Positions 25,215 to 32,463 of a DNA stretch of 40,526 nt are shown piece by piece. Every line of letters starts with the position of its first letter. Position 1 is the stretch's first letter. Source of the DNA: Clostridia bacterium (GTDB taxonomy: Bacteria; Bacillota; Clostridia; Christensenellales; Aristaeellaceae); assembly GCA_017552535.1 (NCBI GenBank), contig JAFZPV010000017.1, forward strand, positions 1-40,526, read 5' to 3'. The notes below the pieces were generated by a model that was not told the origin of the DNA, ran no database searches, and saw only the letters and a list, made by a program, of their open reading frames with translations. The position numbers were made by a program, and so were the translations under genes.

Positions 25215-25946
25215 ATGCTGAAACTGGAACACATCACCTGGTCCACGCCGGACGGCGTGAAGATCCTGGACGACGTGAGTCTGGAAGTGCCGGACAAAAA
25301 GCTCATCGCCATCACCGGCCCCAACGGCGGCGGCAAGACCACCCTGGCGAAGGTCATGGCGGGCATCCTCACCCCGGACAGCGGCCGCGTGCTGCTGGAC
25401 GGGCAGGACATCACGAAGCTGGACGTGACCCAGCGGGCGCACAAAGGCATCGCGTTCGCTTTTCAGCAGCCCGTGCGCTTCAAGGGGCTCACCGTGCGTA
25501 CGCTGATCGAGATCGCAGCGGGCGGGGAAGTGAGCTATACCTCCCTGTGTGACCACATGGCCGCGGTGGGTCTGTGCGCCCGGGACTATCTGGACCGGGA
25601 AGTGAACAGCACCCTGTCCGGCGGCGAAATGAAGCGCATCGAGATTGCCACGGTGCTGGCCCGAAAGGCACGCCTGTCCATATTCGACGAGCCGGAAGCC
25701 GGCATCGACATCTGGAGCTTCGCCGGCCTCATCAAAACTTTCGACGCCCTTCGCCAGAGGCCGGAAGGTACGCTGGTGATCGTGAGCCACCAGGAAAGGC
25801 TCCTGCGCATCGCCGACGAGATCATCGTGCTGGCGGGCGGAAAGCTCACCCGGCGCGGCGCCGGCGAGGAGATGCTCATGTCCCTCATCAGCAGCGGCGA
25901 CGCGGGCACCGTTTGCGAAAAGAAGGAGGCGATGATCGGTGAATGA
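25215..25946 (+). CDS. sufC: SufC-like ABC ATPase for Fe-S cluster assembly
   Basis: Cytoplasmic ATPase that works with a SufB/SufD scaffold. The 243 residues have Walker A GPNGGGKT (35-42), the signature LSGGE (about 135-139) and Walker B LSIFDEPEAG (about 155-164). The Glu-rich FDEPEAGID, in place of the transporter FDEPTSGLD, is typical of SufC. No transmembrane partner is nearby. An AAGGAG site overlaps the stop of the ROK-SIS gene. The gene overlaps the scaffold gene by 8 bp. The absence of sufS, sufU, sufA and a second sufB/D paralogue marks a minimal two-gene system. Confidence 0.88.
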   Translation: MLKLEHITWSTPDGVKILDDVSLEVPDKKLIAITGPNGGGKTTLAKVMAGILTPDSGRVLLDGQDITKLDVTQRAHKGIAFAFQQPVRFKGLTVRTLIEIAAGGEVSYTSLCDHMAAVGLCARDYLDREVNSTLSGGEMKRIEIATVLARKARLSIFDEPEAGIDIWSFAGLIKTFDALRQRPEGTLVIVSHQERLLRIADEIIVLAGGKLTRRGAGEEMLMSLISSGDAGTVCEKKEAMIGE

Positions 25947-26856
25947 GATCACGAAGACCCTGCTGGACCTGATCAGCGACTGGGACGGCAAATTCAAGGG
26001 CGCCTACAACCTGCGGGTGGACGGCACCTGCGCGGGCAGGCAGTCCTCCGACAACATCGCGATCCTTTCCAAAGAGGACAAGCCGGGGCTGGAGATCCGC
26101 ATCCGTCCGGGCACGAAGGGCGAGAGCGTCTCGATCCCCGCCTGCGTGACCCACGGGGATGTGGACGACCTGGTATACAACGATTTTTACATCGGCGAGA
26201 TGGCGGACGTCACCATCGTGGCCGGCTGCGGCGTGCACACCACCACGGGAGAGCCCGCGCGGCACAACGGCATACACCGCTTTTTCCTCTCCCCCGGCGC
26301 CCACGTGAAATACGTGGAAAAGCACGTGGGGCTGGGCAGCGGCGAGGGCCTGAAGACCATCGACCCCGTGACGGAGTGCTTTCTGGAAAAGGACAGCGTG
26401 CTGGAGATGGACACCTCCCAGATCGGCGGCGTTGACCGCACCACCCGCGAGACCAAGGCGACCCTCGGGGAAGGCGCGCGCCTGATCATCCGCGAGCGCC
26501 TGCTCACGGAAAAAGACCAGACCGCCGCCACCCTGTTCACCGTCACCATGAAGGGCGACGGCAGCGCGGCGGACGTGGTATCGCGCTCCGTGGCCAGGGA
26601 TACGTCCCGGCAGGAATACGTTTCCACCGTGATCGGGGAAGCGAAGTGCACGGGCCACACCGAGTGCGACGCGATCATCTCCGGCAAGGCGCAGGTAGAC
26701 GCCTCGCCCCGCCTCTTCGCCAGAAACGAGGACGCGCAGCTGATTCACGAGGCCGCCATCGGCAAGATCGCGGGCGAGCAGATCCTGAAATTGCGCACCC
26801 TGGGCCTCACCGAACAGCAGGCCGAGGAAAAGATCGTCGAAGGGTTCCTTTCTTAA
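25939..26856 (+). CDS. SufB/SufD-like Fe-S scaffold subunit
   Basis: A 305-residue SufBD-fold protein that would form a complex with the SufC-like ATPase. The family C-terminal block is clear: ECDAIISGKAQVDASP, then LIHEAAIGKIAGEQILKLRTLGL and a short helical tail. It lacks the long N-terminal region of SufB. The Cys that in E. coli SufB accepts sulfur appears to be missing at its expected place (RLFARNEDA here), although alignment is needed to be sure. The start is GTG at 25939 with AGGAGG 9 nt upstream, inside the end of sufC. The pair resembles the reduced SufC-SufB (SMS-type) systems described mainly in archaea and some anaerobes. Confidence 0.8.
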   Translation: MNEITKTLLDLISDWDGKFKGAYNLRVDGTCAGRQSSDNIAILSKEDKPGLEIRIRPGTKGESVSIPACVTHGDVDDLVYNDFYIGEMADVTIVAGCGVHTTTGEPARHNGIHRFFLSPGAHVKYVEKHVGLGSGEGLKTIDPVTECFLEKDSVLEMDTSQIGGVDRTTRETKATLGEGARLIIRERLLTEKDQTAATLFTVTMKGDGSAADVVSRSVARDTSRQEYVSTVIGEAKCTGHTECDAIISGKAQVDASPRLFARNEDAQLIHEAAIGKIAGEQILKLRTLGLTEQQAEEKIVEGFLS

Positions 26857-26871
26857 GCGGCGGAGGCAGTC

Positions 26872-28020
26872 ATGCGCACGATCGTCATTTGGGGCGCGGG
26901 CCGCATCGGGCGCGGCTTCGTGGCGGACATCTTCCGGCAGGCGGAAGGCTTTCGGACGGTATTCGTGGATATCGATCTGCCTTTGGTGAACGCACTGAAC
27001 GCGGCAGACGGCTATACCGTAGCCAAAGCCACCCGGGACGGGATCGAAGAGACCTTCGTGAAAAAAGGCTATGAGGCGGTGCACACATCCGATACAGGCC
27101 GCCTGACGGCGCTGTTTTCGGAAAAGGATCTCCTGCTGGATATCGCCGTGCACGAGCCGAAGCTCGAAGAAGTGACCGATATGCTCGTGCCCCTGATCGG
27201 ACACCGGTCGCGCATGGGCCTTGCCATGGACGTGATGATGAACGTGAACATGGCGCGCCCGGACGAGCGCTTCCGCGCCCTGATGCGCGAAAGGCTGGGC
27301 CCGGAAGAAAAGGCTTATTTTGACCGGAACGTAGGCGTCACGGGGATCTTCGCCATGTGCATCTCCCCCCTCGCGCCCGCGTGGCTCAAAGAGAAAGACC
27401 CTCTGGCGCTGTGGAACAACGGCTGGCCCACCCAGACCGTGAGCCAAAGCGCCCTGAAATGCCCGCCGCCCAAAGCGCCCCGGCTCCTGCTCACAGACGA
27501 CATCGAGCGCGAAGAGACCCGCAAGCTCTACACCCTCAACATGGCCCACGCCTTTCTGTGCTATCTGGGCCTGCCCAAAGGGCTCACAACGTCGCTGGAA
27601 GCCGTCAGGGACGCAGAACTGCGCGCACAGCTCCTCTGTGCGCTGGATGAATCCGCCCTTGGGCTTCGGGCAGAGTTCGGCTTCGGCTCCGAAGAAATGG
27701 AAATCTGGAGCCGCACCATCGTATCGCTTCTGGAAAACCCGTACATCGAGGACGGCCTGCAAAGGCTCGGAGCGGACACCCGCCGCAAGCTCGGTCCCCG
27801 GGACCGGCTCACCGGCCCCGCACGCCTGTGCCTGAAGGCCGGGCATCCGCCAGAGCACCTCGCCCGGGCGATACGCGCGGGCTTCGAATACGACAATCCG
27901 GACGATGGTACCAGTGAGGTGCGCGCATATTACCGTGAATCCGGCCTGGCCGCTGCGGTAAAAAAATACTGCGGTCTGAAACCTGACGATCCACTGTTTG
28001 ATCTCATCATAAAAGCGTGA
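26872..28020 (+). CDS. Mannitol-1-phosphate 5-dehydrogenase-like NAD-dependent polyol dehydrogenase
   Basis: A 382-residue long-chain dehydrogenase/reductase. It starts with the NAD-binding GAGRIGRGF (8-16). The catalytic set of the mannitol dehydrogenase family is kept: K218, N223 and H226 in RKLYTLNMAHA. C-terminal blocks such as ENPYIEDGLQRLG and RKLGPRDRL match MtlD. The length equals E. coli MtlD. It should oxidise a polyol phosphate to a ketose phosphate, but no mannitol PTS is here and the N-terminal half diverges, so another sugar-phosphate substrate is possible. It is the last gene of the ROK-SIS/suf run, 15 bp after the scaffold gene. Its stop codon lies inside the terminator hairpin. 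Confidence 0.8.
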   Translation: MRTIVIWGAGRIGRGFVADIFRQAEGFRTVFVDIDLPLVNALNAADGYTVAKATRDGIEETFVKKGYEAVHTSDTGRLTALFSEKDLLLDIAVHEPKLEEVTDMLVPLIGHRSRMGLAMDVMMNVNMARPDERFRALMRERLGPEEKAYFDRNVGVTGIFAMCISPLAPAWLKEKDPLALWNNGWPTQTVSQSALKCPPPKAPRLLLTDDIEREETRKLYTLNMAHAFLCYLGLPKGLTTSLEAVRDAELRAQLLCALDESALGLRAEFGFGSEEMEIWSRTIVSLLENPYIEDGLQRLGADTRRKLGPRDRLTGPARLCLKAGHPPEHLARAIRAGFEYDNPDDGTSEVRAYYRESGLAAAVKKYCGLKPDDPLFDLIIKA

Positions 28021-28047
28021 AGCCCTTCAGCCGGGCTTCACGCTTTT
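28011..28047. terminator. Bidirectional terminator between convergent operons
   Basis: AAAAGCGTGAAGCCC and GGGCTTCACGCTTTT form a perfect 15-bp inverted repeat with a 7-nt loop. It gives a stem plus U-run on both strands. The upstream arm contains the dehydrogenase stop codon. Confidence 0.93.
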
Positions 28048-28058
28048 ATGATGCATTC

Positions 28059-28745
28059 CTATCTTGCTTTTGGGTATTCGTTGCACAGAAGGCGGTACGG
28101 CGCTTCGTCCTCTTCGATGGCGGGGAAGCGCCCAACGGGCGGGTTGAAGCGGTTGTCGGTGTTGTCGTCGTTGCACTGGCTCACTTCGCCCAGCAGCACG
28201 CTGCCGCTGCCTTTCTCCACCTCGAACTCGTGATAGAGCCTTTGGGGAATGAAGATGCTTTCGCCGGGCGTGAGCCTCACCTGCGTGCCCGCGGGCACGG
28301 TATACGAGCGGCCGTCCGTGCGGATGCATACGTCCCCTGCCCTGTCCACGCTTTCGTCCGGCAGACTGCCGAACACGCGGATCAGCACGTTTCCCCCGCC
28401 GCGGTTGATGATGTCTTCCGTCTTGTACCAGTGAAAATGATTGGGGCACCGCTGCCCTCCCTTTAAATACAAGAGTTTCTCGGCGTAGACCTTCGGATAC
28501 TTTTCGGGTGCCGTCCGCAGGCCGTTGCGTATGGTGATCAGGGAAAAGCCCACCCGGTCAAAATCTCCCGAGCCGAAATCCGTGATGTCCCAGCCCAGCA
28601 TGCAGTCACGGACCTCGTCGTACTCATGGCCCAGCGAAAGCCACTTTTGGGGCGTGAACGAGCAAAACGGCGGCAGGAAGCAGCTGTACTTTTCGCACAC
28701 GCTTTCCATCTCTTTGAGCGCTTTGTTGATCTGGGAACGTTTCAT
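28059..28745 (-). CDS. D-lyxose/D-mannose isomerase-like cupin (sugar ketol-isomerase)
   Basis: A 228-residue cupin of the D-lyxose isomerase family (E. coli EcSI, Bacillus YdaE). The metal ligands are in place: H103 and H105 (NHFHW), E110 (KTEDI) and H172 (LYHEFEVEKGSG). The active-site region VSQCNDDNTDNRF is also conserved. These enzymes interconvert D-lyxose with D-xylulose, and often D-mannose with D-fructose. AGGAGG lies 7 nt upstream of the ATG, and the start overlaps the stop of the PfkB kinase (ATGA). Isomerase followed by kinase would give a ketose phosphate for the pentose phosphate or glycolytic route. The operon ends at the shared terminator. Confidence 0.88.
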   Translation of the reverse strand: MKRSQINKALKEMESVCEKYSCFLPPFCSFTPQKWLSLGHEYDEVRDCMLGWDITDFGSGDFDRVGFSLITIRNGLRTAPEKYPKVYAEKLLYLKGGQRCPNHFHWYKTEDIINRGGGNVLIRVFGSLPDESVDRAGDVCIRTDGRSYTVPAGTQVRLTPGESIFIPQRLYHEFEVEKGSGSVLLGEVSQCNDDNTDNRFNPPVGRFPAIEEDEAPYRLLCNEYPKAR

Positions 28746-29833
28746 AGCTTGCCCTCCTGCGAAAAGTTATCCGGCGCGAACGCGGGCTTTCCCGGCGGGA
28801 ACGCTTCCGCAAAGCGCCACACCTCGTCCCGGCTCCGCATGCCGCTCACCGCGTCCGCTTTGGTCAGGCTGCAGGCGGCGCAGGCACAGGCGAAGGAAAG
28901 GGTCTTTTCATCGTCCCAGCCGCCGTATATGCCGTACAGCGTGCCGGCGCAGAAGGCGTCGCCAGCCCCCACGCTGCCCTCGACCGCGCCTGCCGGCAGG
29001 CACAGGGACGGGCTGAAAAAGAACCCGTCCCGGCTCAGGCAGAAGCCGCCTTCCCTGGCATGGACCACCACCTTGCGCTTTACGCCCTCCGCAAGCGACA
29101 TTTCCATAGCCTTTCGGACAGTGCTTACCTTCAGAAGGCCGTTTTCGTCCCGGGCGCTCAGCCCCCAGGCGGAGCAGCACTCGATCTCGTTGACGATGAG
29201 GTAATCGCAGTATTTGAGCGCCGGAAGCACGGTTTTGGCGTAGTCCATGCCGCTGTCCGTGACCATGTCAACCGAGGTGCGGATTCCCTTTGCCTGCACG
29301 GAGCGCAGGTAGCGCGCCATCACCGTCCCGTATTCGGGATCAGGCGCGTCGAAGCGGTCCAGAAGCAGGATGTATGCGATGTGCATAATGTCGCAGTCCA
29401 GCTTATCCGCCTCCGCGTCCGAGGGCGAGAACAGGGCGTTCGCGCCGCGGGCGTGGAAGAAGGTGCGCTCGCCGCCGGGCAGACTCATCACGTCCGAAAA
29501 GCTGGTGGGAACGTTGTCAAGCGTCCGTATGCGGCTGGTATCCATGCCCGCCTTTTGAAGCTCGTCCAGCAGGAAGCGCCCGTATTCGTCGCTGCCCACG
29601 CAGCCTACGCCGCTCACAGGCAGGGACGGGTCTATGCGCTTTAAGTCTATGCCCACGTTGGGCACGCTGCCGCCCACCCCGCGGGACACGGAGCGTATGC
29701 TGGACAGCATGCCGATGCCGGGATAGCGGTCGATGTTCTTTACCACGTCCGCCACCAGGTTGCCCGCTACGGCGATGCCGCGCCGCAGGGGAAATTCATT
29801 CGTCTTTGAAAAAACCGCCGTTTCCGCGCTCAT
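28742..29833 (-). CDS. PfkB-family carbohydrate kinase
   Basis: A ribokinase-like sugar kinase of about 363 residues. It has the N-terminal substrate region GGSVPNVGIDLKR and the C-terminal signature with the catalytic Asp, GAGDAFCAGTLYG (around residues 290-300). Substrate is not fixed by sequence; a ketose such as fructose or xylulose would fit the isomerase encoded directly after it. Two in-frame ATG codons are 9 bp apart, at 29842 and 29833. GGGAG touches the first but is 9 nt before the second, so 29833 is preferred. It follows the alpha/beta hydrolase gene closely and overlaps the isomerase gene by 4 bp. Confidence 0.88.
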   Translation of the reverse strand: MSAETAVFSKTNEFPLRRGIAVAGNLVADVVKNIDRYPGIGMLSSIRSVSRGVGGSVPNVGIDLKRIDPSLPVSGVGCVGSDEYGRFLLDELQKAGMDTSRIRTLDNVPTSFSDVMSLPGGERTFFHARGANALFSPSDAEADKLDCDIMHIAYILLLDRFDAPDPEYGTVMARYLRSVQAKGIRTSVDMVTDSGMDYAKTVLPALKYCDYLIVNEIECCSAWGLSARDENGLLKVSTVRKAMEMSLAEGVKRKVVVHAREGGFCLSRDGFFFSPSLCLPAGAVEGSVGAGDAFCAGTLYGIYGGWDDEKTLSFACACAACSLTKADAVSGMRSRDEVWRFAEAFPPGKPAFAPDNFSQEGKL

Positions 29834-29856
29834 GCTGTTCATCTCCCGCTTTCGTA

Positions 29857-30840
29857 TCAGGCAAGGGATTCATACCAGGCGACCGCCCTGTCCTGCCAGC
29901 CTTCCATGCACATGCCCGTGCCGTCCCCGAAGCCGTGGCCGCCCTCCGGGCCGATCTCCAGCCGGCAGGGAATGCCTTTCTTTTCCAGCGTCCCGGCAAG
30001 CAAACGGGAATGCTCCGGCTTTACCAGTGTGTCCCCTGCCGTCAGGAACAGGGCGCAGGGCGGAAAGCCCTCAGCGTGGCCGGGGATCTCATAAGGCGAG
30101 GACACTGCCTCTTCGATGGAGCAGCCGAACAGCCGGGCCGGTTCCTCCGGCTCATAGGCGCCGTCCCGCAGGCAGATCGCCCAGCTGACCAGGGGATATA
30201 CCGGAAATACCGCCCGGGGCGCGGGCAGGCCGAAGGCCGCATAGCCTTTTTCCGGAACGTTCCACAGGCACACCAGATAGCCGCCCGCGGAAAACCCGCA
30301 GGTGATGTATTGGTCCCGTTTGAGCTTCCACTCCTCCGCGTGCGCCCGCGCAAGGGTGAGCGCCCGCGCAAAGTCCCGCATGTTCCTGTCAAGCAGCCTT
30401 TCGCCGGCCGTTACCTGATAGGTGAGTATCAGCACGTGATAGCCCAGGCGGTTGAAGCGGGCGGCCACCGGCCAGCCCTCGGTGAGGTTCCACACGTGCA
30501 CGAAGCCGCCGCCCGGCACCAGCAGGATGAAGGGCCTTTCCTGCGCCTTGGGATCGTCGGACGGAAAAAACACCAGGTTCGCGCCTTCGAGGGACGCGTC
30601 CTTTTCGCACTCCTCCGGGCTGTATAGAGGATAATACCAGTTTCCGTCCTCCGAGGCTTTAAAGAGCCGCTCGAAGCCGGCCTCCAGGTCGGAGGCGAAG
30701 TATCCTTCCCGCAGCCGGGCAAGGGGCATGGACCATACGTCCTCCCCTTTGAGATCGCGGCCCCGGATGGCGCCTTTGGCGACGGGCGCGATCCTTGCGT
30801 CGCTCAGAAGTTCGCCTAAGGTGCTGCCTGAACGGATCAT
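29857..30840 (-). CDS. Alpha/beta hydrolase (Aes/BD-FAE-like esterase)
   Basis: A cytoplasmic esterase of about 327 residues and first gene of a three-gene sugar operon. Visible motifs are the oxyanion segment LLVPGGGFVH, the nucleophile elbow GFSAGGYLV, the acid region TAGDTLVKPEH, and the His in EGGHGFGDG. The likely start is the ATG at 30840 with AGGGAG 9 nt upstream. Longer starts up to 30975 run through the promoter, whose predicted transcription start lies near 30871. A bifunctional carbohydrate-esterase-like role, removing acyl groups from a sugar before isomerisation and phosphorylation, fits the context but is inference. Confidence 0.82.
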   Translation of the reverse strand: MIRSGSTLGELLSDARIAPVAKGAIRGRDLKGEDVWSMPLARLREGYFASDLEAGFERLFKASEDGNWYYPLYSPEECEKDASLEGANLVFFPSDDPKAQERPFILLVPGGGFVHVWNLTEGWPVAARFNRLGYHVLILTYQVTAGERLLDRNMRDFARALTLARAHAEEWKLKRDQYITCGFSAGGYLVCLWNVPEKGYAAFGLPAPRAVFPVYPLVSWAICLRDGAYEPEEPARLFGCSIEEAVSSPYEIPGHAEGFPPCALFLTAGDTLVKPEHSRLLAGTLEKKGIPCRLEIGPEGGHGFGDGTGMCMEGWQDRAVAWYESLA

Positions 30841-30877
30841 CCCGCTCATCTCCCTGCTTTTCATCGCTTGCCCCATG

Positions 30878-30906
30878 ATTATACTGTATTTTTCTCCCCT
30901 TTTCAA
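30878..30906 (-). promoter_or_regulatory. Sigma-A promoter of the hydrolase-kinase-isomerase operon
   Basis: On the minus strand TTGAAA (30901-30906), 17 bp, TATAAT (30878-30883). It rules out hydrolase starts upstream of about 30871. Confidence 0.82.
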
Positions 30907-31005
30907 GGCCGGCAAATGCGAAAGCCGCACGGCAGATTGGCACAGCCGGCGCAAGCTTTGCGCATACGGGCGCACGCGCTGCTTTCCTTTACGGGGTCTG
31001 CTGCC

Positions 31006-31034
31006 TTGCGGCGAATGCGCTTTGGGTGTATAAT
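31006..31034 (+). promoter_or_regulatory. Probable promoter of the CE1-like esterase gene
   Basis: TTGCGG (31006-31011), 17 bp, TATAAT (31029-31034). The -10 is perfect and the -35 weak. The start codon is 30 bp downstream. It diverges from the minus-strand promoter at 30878-30906. Confidence 0.55.
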
Positions 31035-31064
31035 GCAGGCATCAAGAAAAATGGAGGCATCCAT

Positions 31065-32138
31065 ATGAACAAGCCGTTCGCACTCGATACCGCGCTTTCT
31101 TTCGATCCGTATCCCGGAGAGCCCAGCCGCGACGGCGTGCAGGGCTGCGAAGTCACGTCCGAAGGCCGCGTGCGCTTCCGCATCATCGCGCCGGAGGCAA
31201 AGCAGGTCTGGATCAATCAGTTCTTTGACAACGACTTTTACCTGGACCGTGCGGCGGACGGAGCCTGGGAAGGCGAGTTCGACATGGGCAGGGGGTTTTT
31301 GTACTTTTTCCTCAAGATCGACGGCGCGGACGTGCTCTCGCCGTATATGCCCATCGGCTACGGCTGCTGCCGGCCGATGAACTTCGTCTTCGTTCCCGTT
31401 TCTGACATGGAGGGCTGGGACGATCTGGAGGGCATCGAACACGGCGGCGTGACGAGGCGCTACTATTTTTCCTCCGTCACCGGAAAAACGGAGATCTGCC
31501 TTATATACACGCCCCCGTTCTTTGACGCGTCCCAAAGCTTTCCCGTCTTGTACCTGCAGCACGGGTACGGCGAGAACGAGACGGGCTGGACCTACCAGGG
31601 CCATGTGAACCGCATCGCGGACCGGCTTTTGCACGAAGGGCGCATGAAGCCCATGCTGATCGTAATGGGCAACGGTATGGCGCAAAAGGACGGCAAGGCG
31701 CAGAATACACTGTATCCGGAGATCCTGGTAAAGGACCTGATCCCCTTCATCGAGGATAACTACCCCGTAAAGAAAGACAAGTGGAGCCGGGCGATGGCAG
31801 GCCTGAGCATGGGCAGCTACCAGACCAGCATCGCCACCATGTCCCACCCCGAGCTGTTCGGCTACGCTGGCATCTTCAGCGGCTTCATGCGCGCCCCCTG
31901 GAAGCCGGAGTGGGAAAAGCACATGGACATCCTGAACGACAGGGAGACCTTCAACGCCTCGTACAAAGTGTTCTACCGCGCCATGGGCACCGAGGATACG
32001 TACTTTGCCCGCTTCGCTGAGGACGACGCGCTCCTGGAAGGCCGGGGCCTTAACATCCTCAGGGAGACCTTCCCCGGCGGACACGACTGGACGGTATGGC
32101 GGCGCTGCATCTATTCGTTCCTGCCGAAATTATTTTAA
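31065..32138 (+). CDS. CE1-like esterase with N-terminal carbohydrate-binding/E-set domain
   Basis: A 357-residue protein without a signal peptide. Residues 20-110 look like the immunoglobulin-like E-set/CBM48 module of glycan-acting esterases (GRVRFRIIAPEAKQVWI). Residues 125-357 are an esterase of the feruloyl/acetyl-xylan type: VLYLQHGYGENETGW, nucleophile S248 in GLSMGS, and H340 in GGHDWTVW. Related two-domain proteins release ferulate or acetate from xylan side chains or oligosaccharides. GGAGG lies 7 nt before the ATG. It is a single-gene unit that ends directly in the structured repeat starting at 32145. Confidence 0.87.
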   Translation: MNKPFALDTALSFDPYPGEPSRDGVQGCEVTSEGRVRFRIIAPEAKQVWINQFFDNDFYLDRAADGAWEGEFDMGRGFLYFFLKIDGADVLSPYMPIGYGCCRPMNFVFVPVSDMEGWDDLEGIEHGGVTRRYYFSSVTGKTEICLIYTPPFFDASQSFPVLYLQHGYGENETGWTYQGHVNRIADRLLHEGRMKPMLIVMGNGMAQKDGKAQNTLYPEILVKDLIPFIEDNYPVKKDKWSRAMAGLSMGSYQTSIATMSHPELFGYAGIFSGFMRAPWKPEWEKHMDILNDRETFNASYKVFYRAMGTEDTYFARFAEDDALLEGRGLNILRETFPGGHDWTVWRRCIYSFLPKLF

Positions 32139-32144
32139 ATGTAT

Positions 32145-32177
32145 CGGTGGAAATGAAACAAGGTTTCATTTCCACCG
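32145..32177 (+). terminator. Terminator-like hairpin, first stem of the structured repeat (copy 1)
   Basis: CGGTGGAAATGAAAC and GTTTCATTTCCACCG form a perfect 15-bp stem with loop AAG, 6 bp after the esterase stop codon. A T-rich stretch (GTTGAGTTTTGG) follows. The equivalent stem in copy 2 differs at four base pairs, every one compensated. Confidence 0.7.
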
Positions 32178-32454
32178 GTTGAGTTTTGGATGCGTTTGAT
32201 TGTATATTTTCCGAAACGACTGCTTGTTTCCGGCTTTAACGACAGGTTTCCAGTTTTTGCTAAAACTCTGCGGAGTTTTCGGGCGCAAAAACTGCAAGGA
32301 AACGATTTTTGCTCCCGGCGGGCAAGCTCGCCTTCGCAAAAATCGCTCCTCGGGCCGGCAAAGCCGGCCCTGCGGATTGAAATTGGAGGGGTAGGCCCCT
32401 TCAAAGCACCTTGGGGGCTGTTGCTTCGTGCAGCAGCCCCTGGCTTACGCAGAG
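32145..32454 (+). repeat. Structured intergenic repeat, copy 1
   Basis: A non-coding element of about 310 bp, homologous to the inverted copy at 37641-37935. Stems in order: A, 32145-32177. B, outer 32251-32259/32286-32294 and inner 32262-32268/32273-32279 with a TGCG loop. C, 32303-32312/32336-32345. D, 32352-32359/32363-32370 with an AAA loop. E, around 32383-32404. An extra hairpin (32414-32440, GGGGCTGTTGC / GCAGCAGCCCC) is absent from copy 2. Homology resumes at CCTGGCTTACGCA. The element fills the gap between the esterase and the convergent anti-sigma-like gene. No protein-coding content is evident. Confidence 0.85.
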
Positions 32455-32463
32455 AACTCTTTG

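Noticed and set aside
24441-27858. Large minus-strand frames opposite the ROK-SIS, suf and dehydrogenase genes
   Set aside because: Composition is that of an antisense shadow; the plus-strand genes carry intact catalytic motifs.
32145-32454. Reading the structured repeat as small protein genes, since similar short peptides appear in both copies
   Set aside because: The peptides differ where stems covary, there is no ribosome site, and substitutions follow base pairing rather than codon positions.
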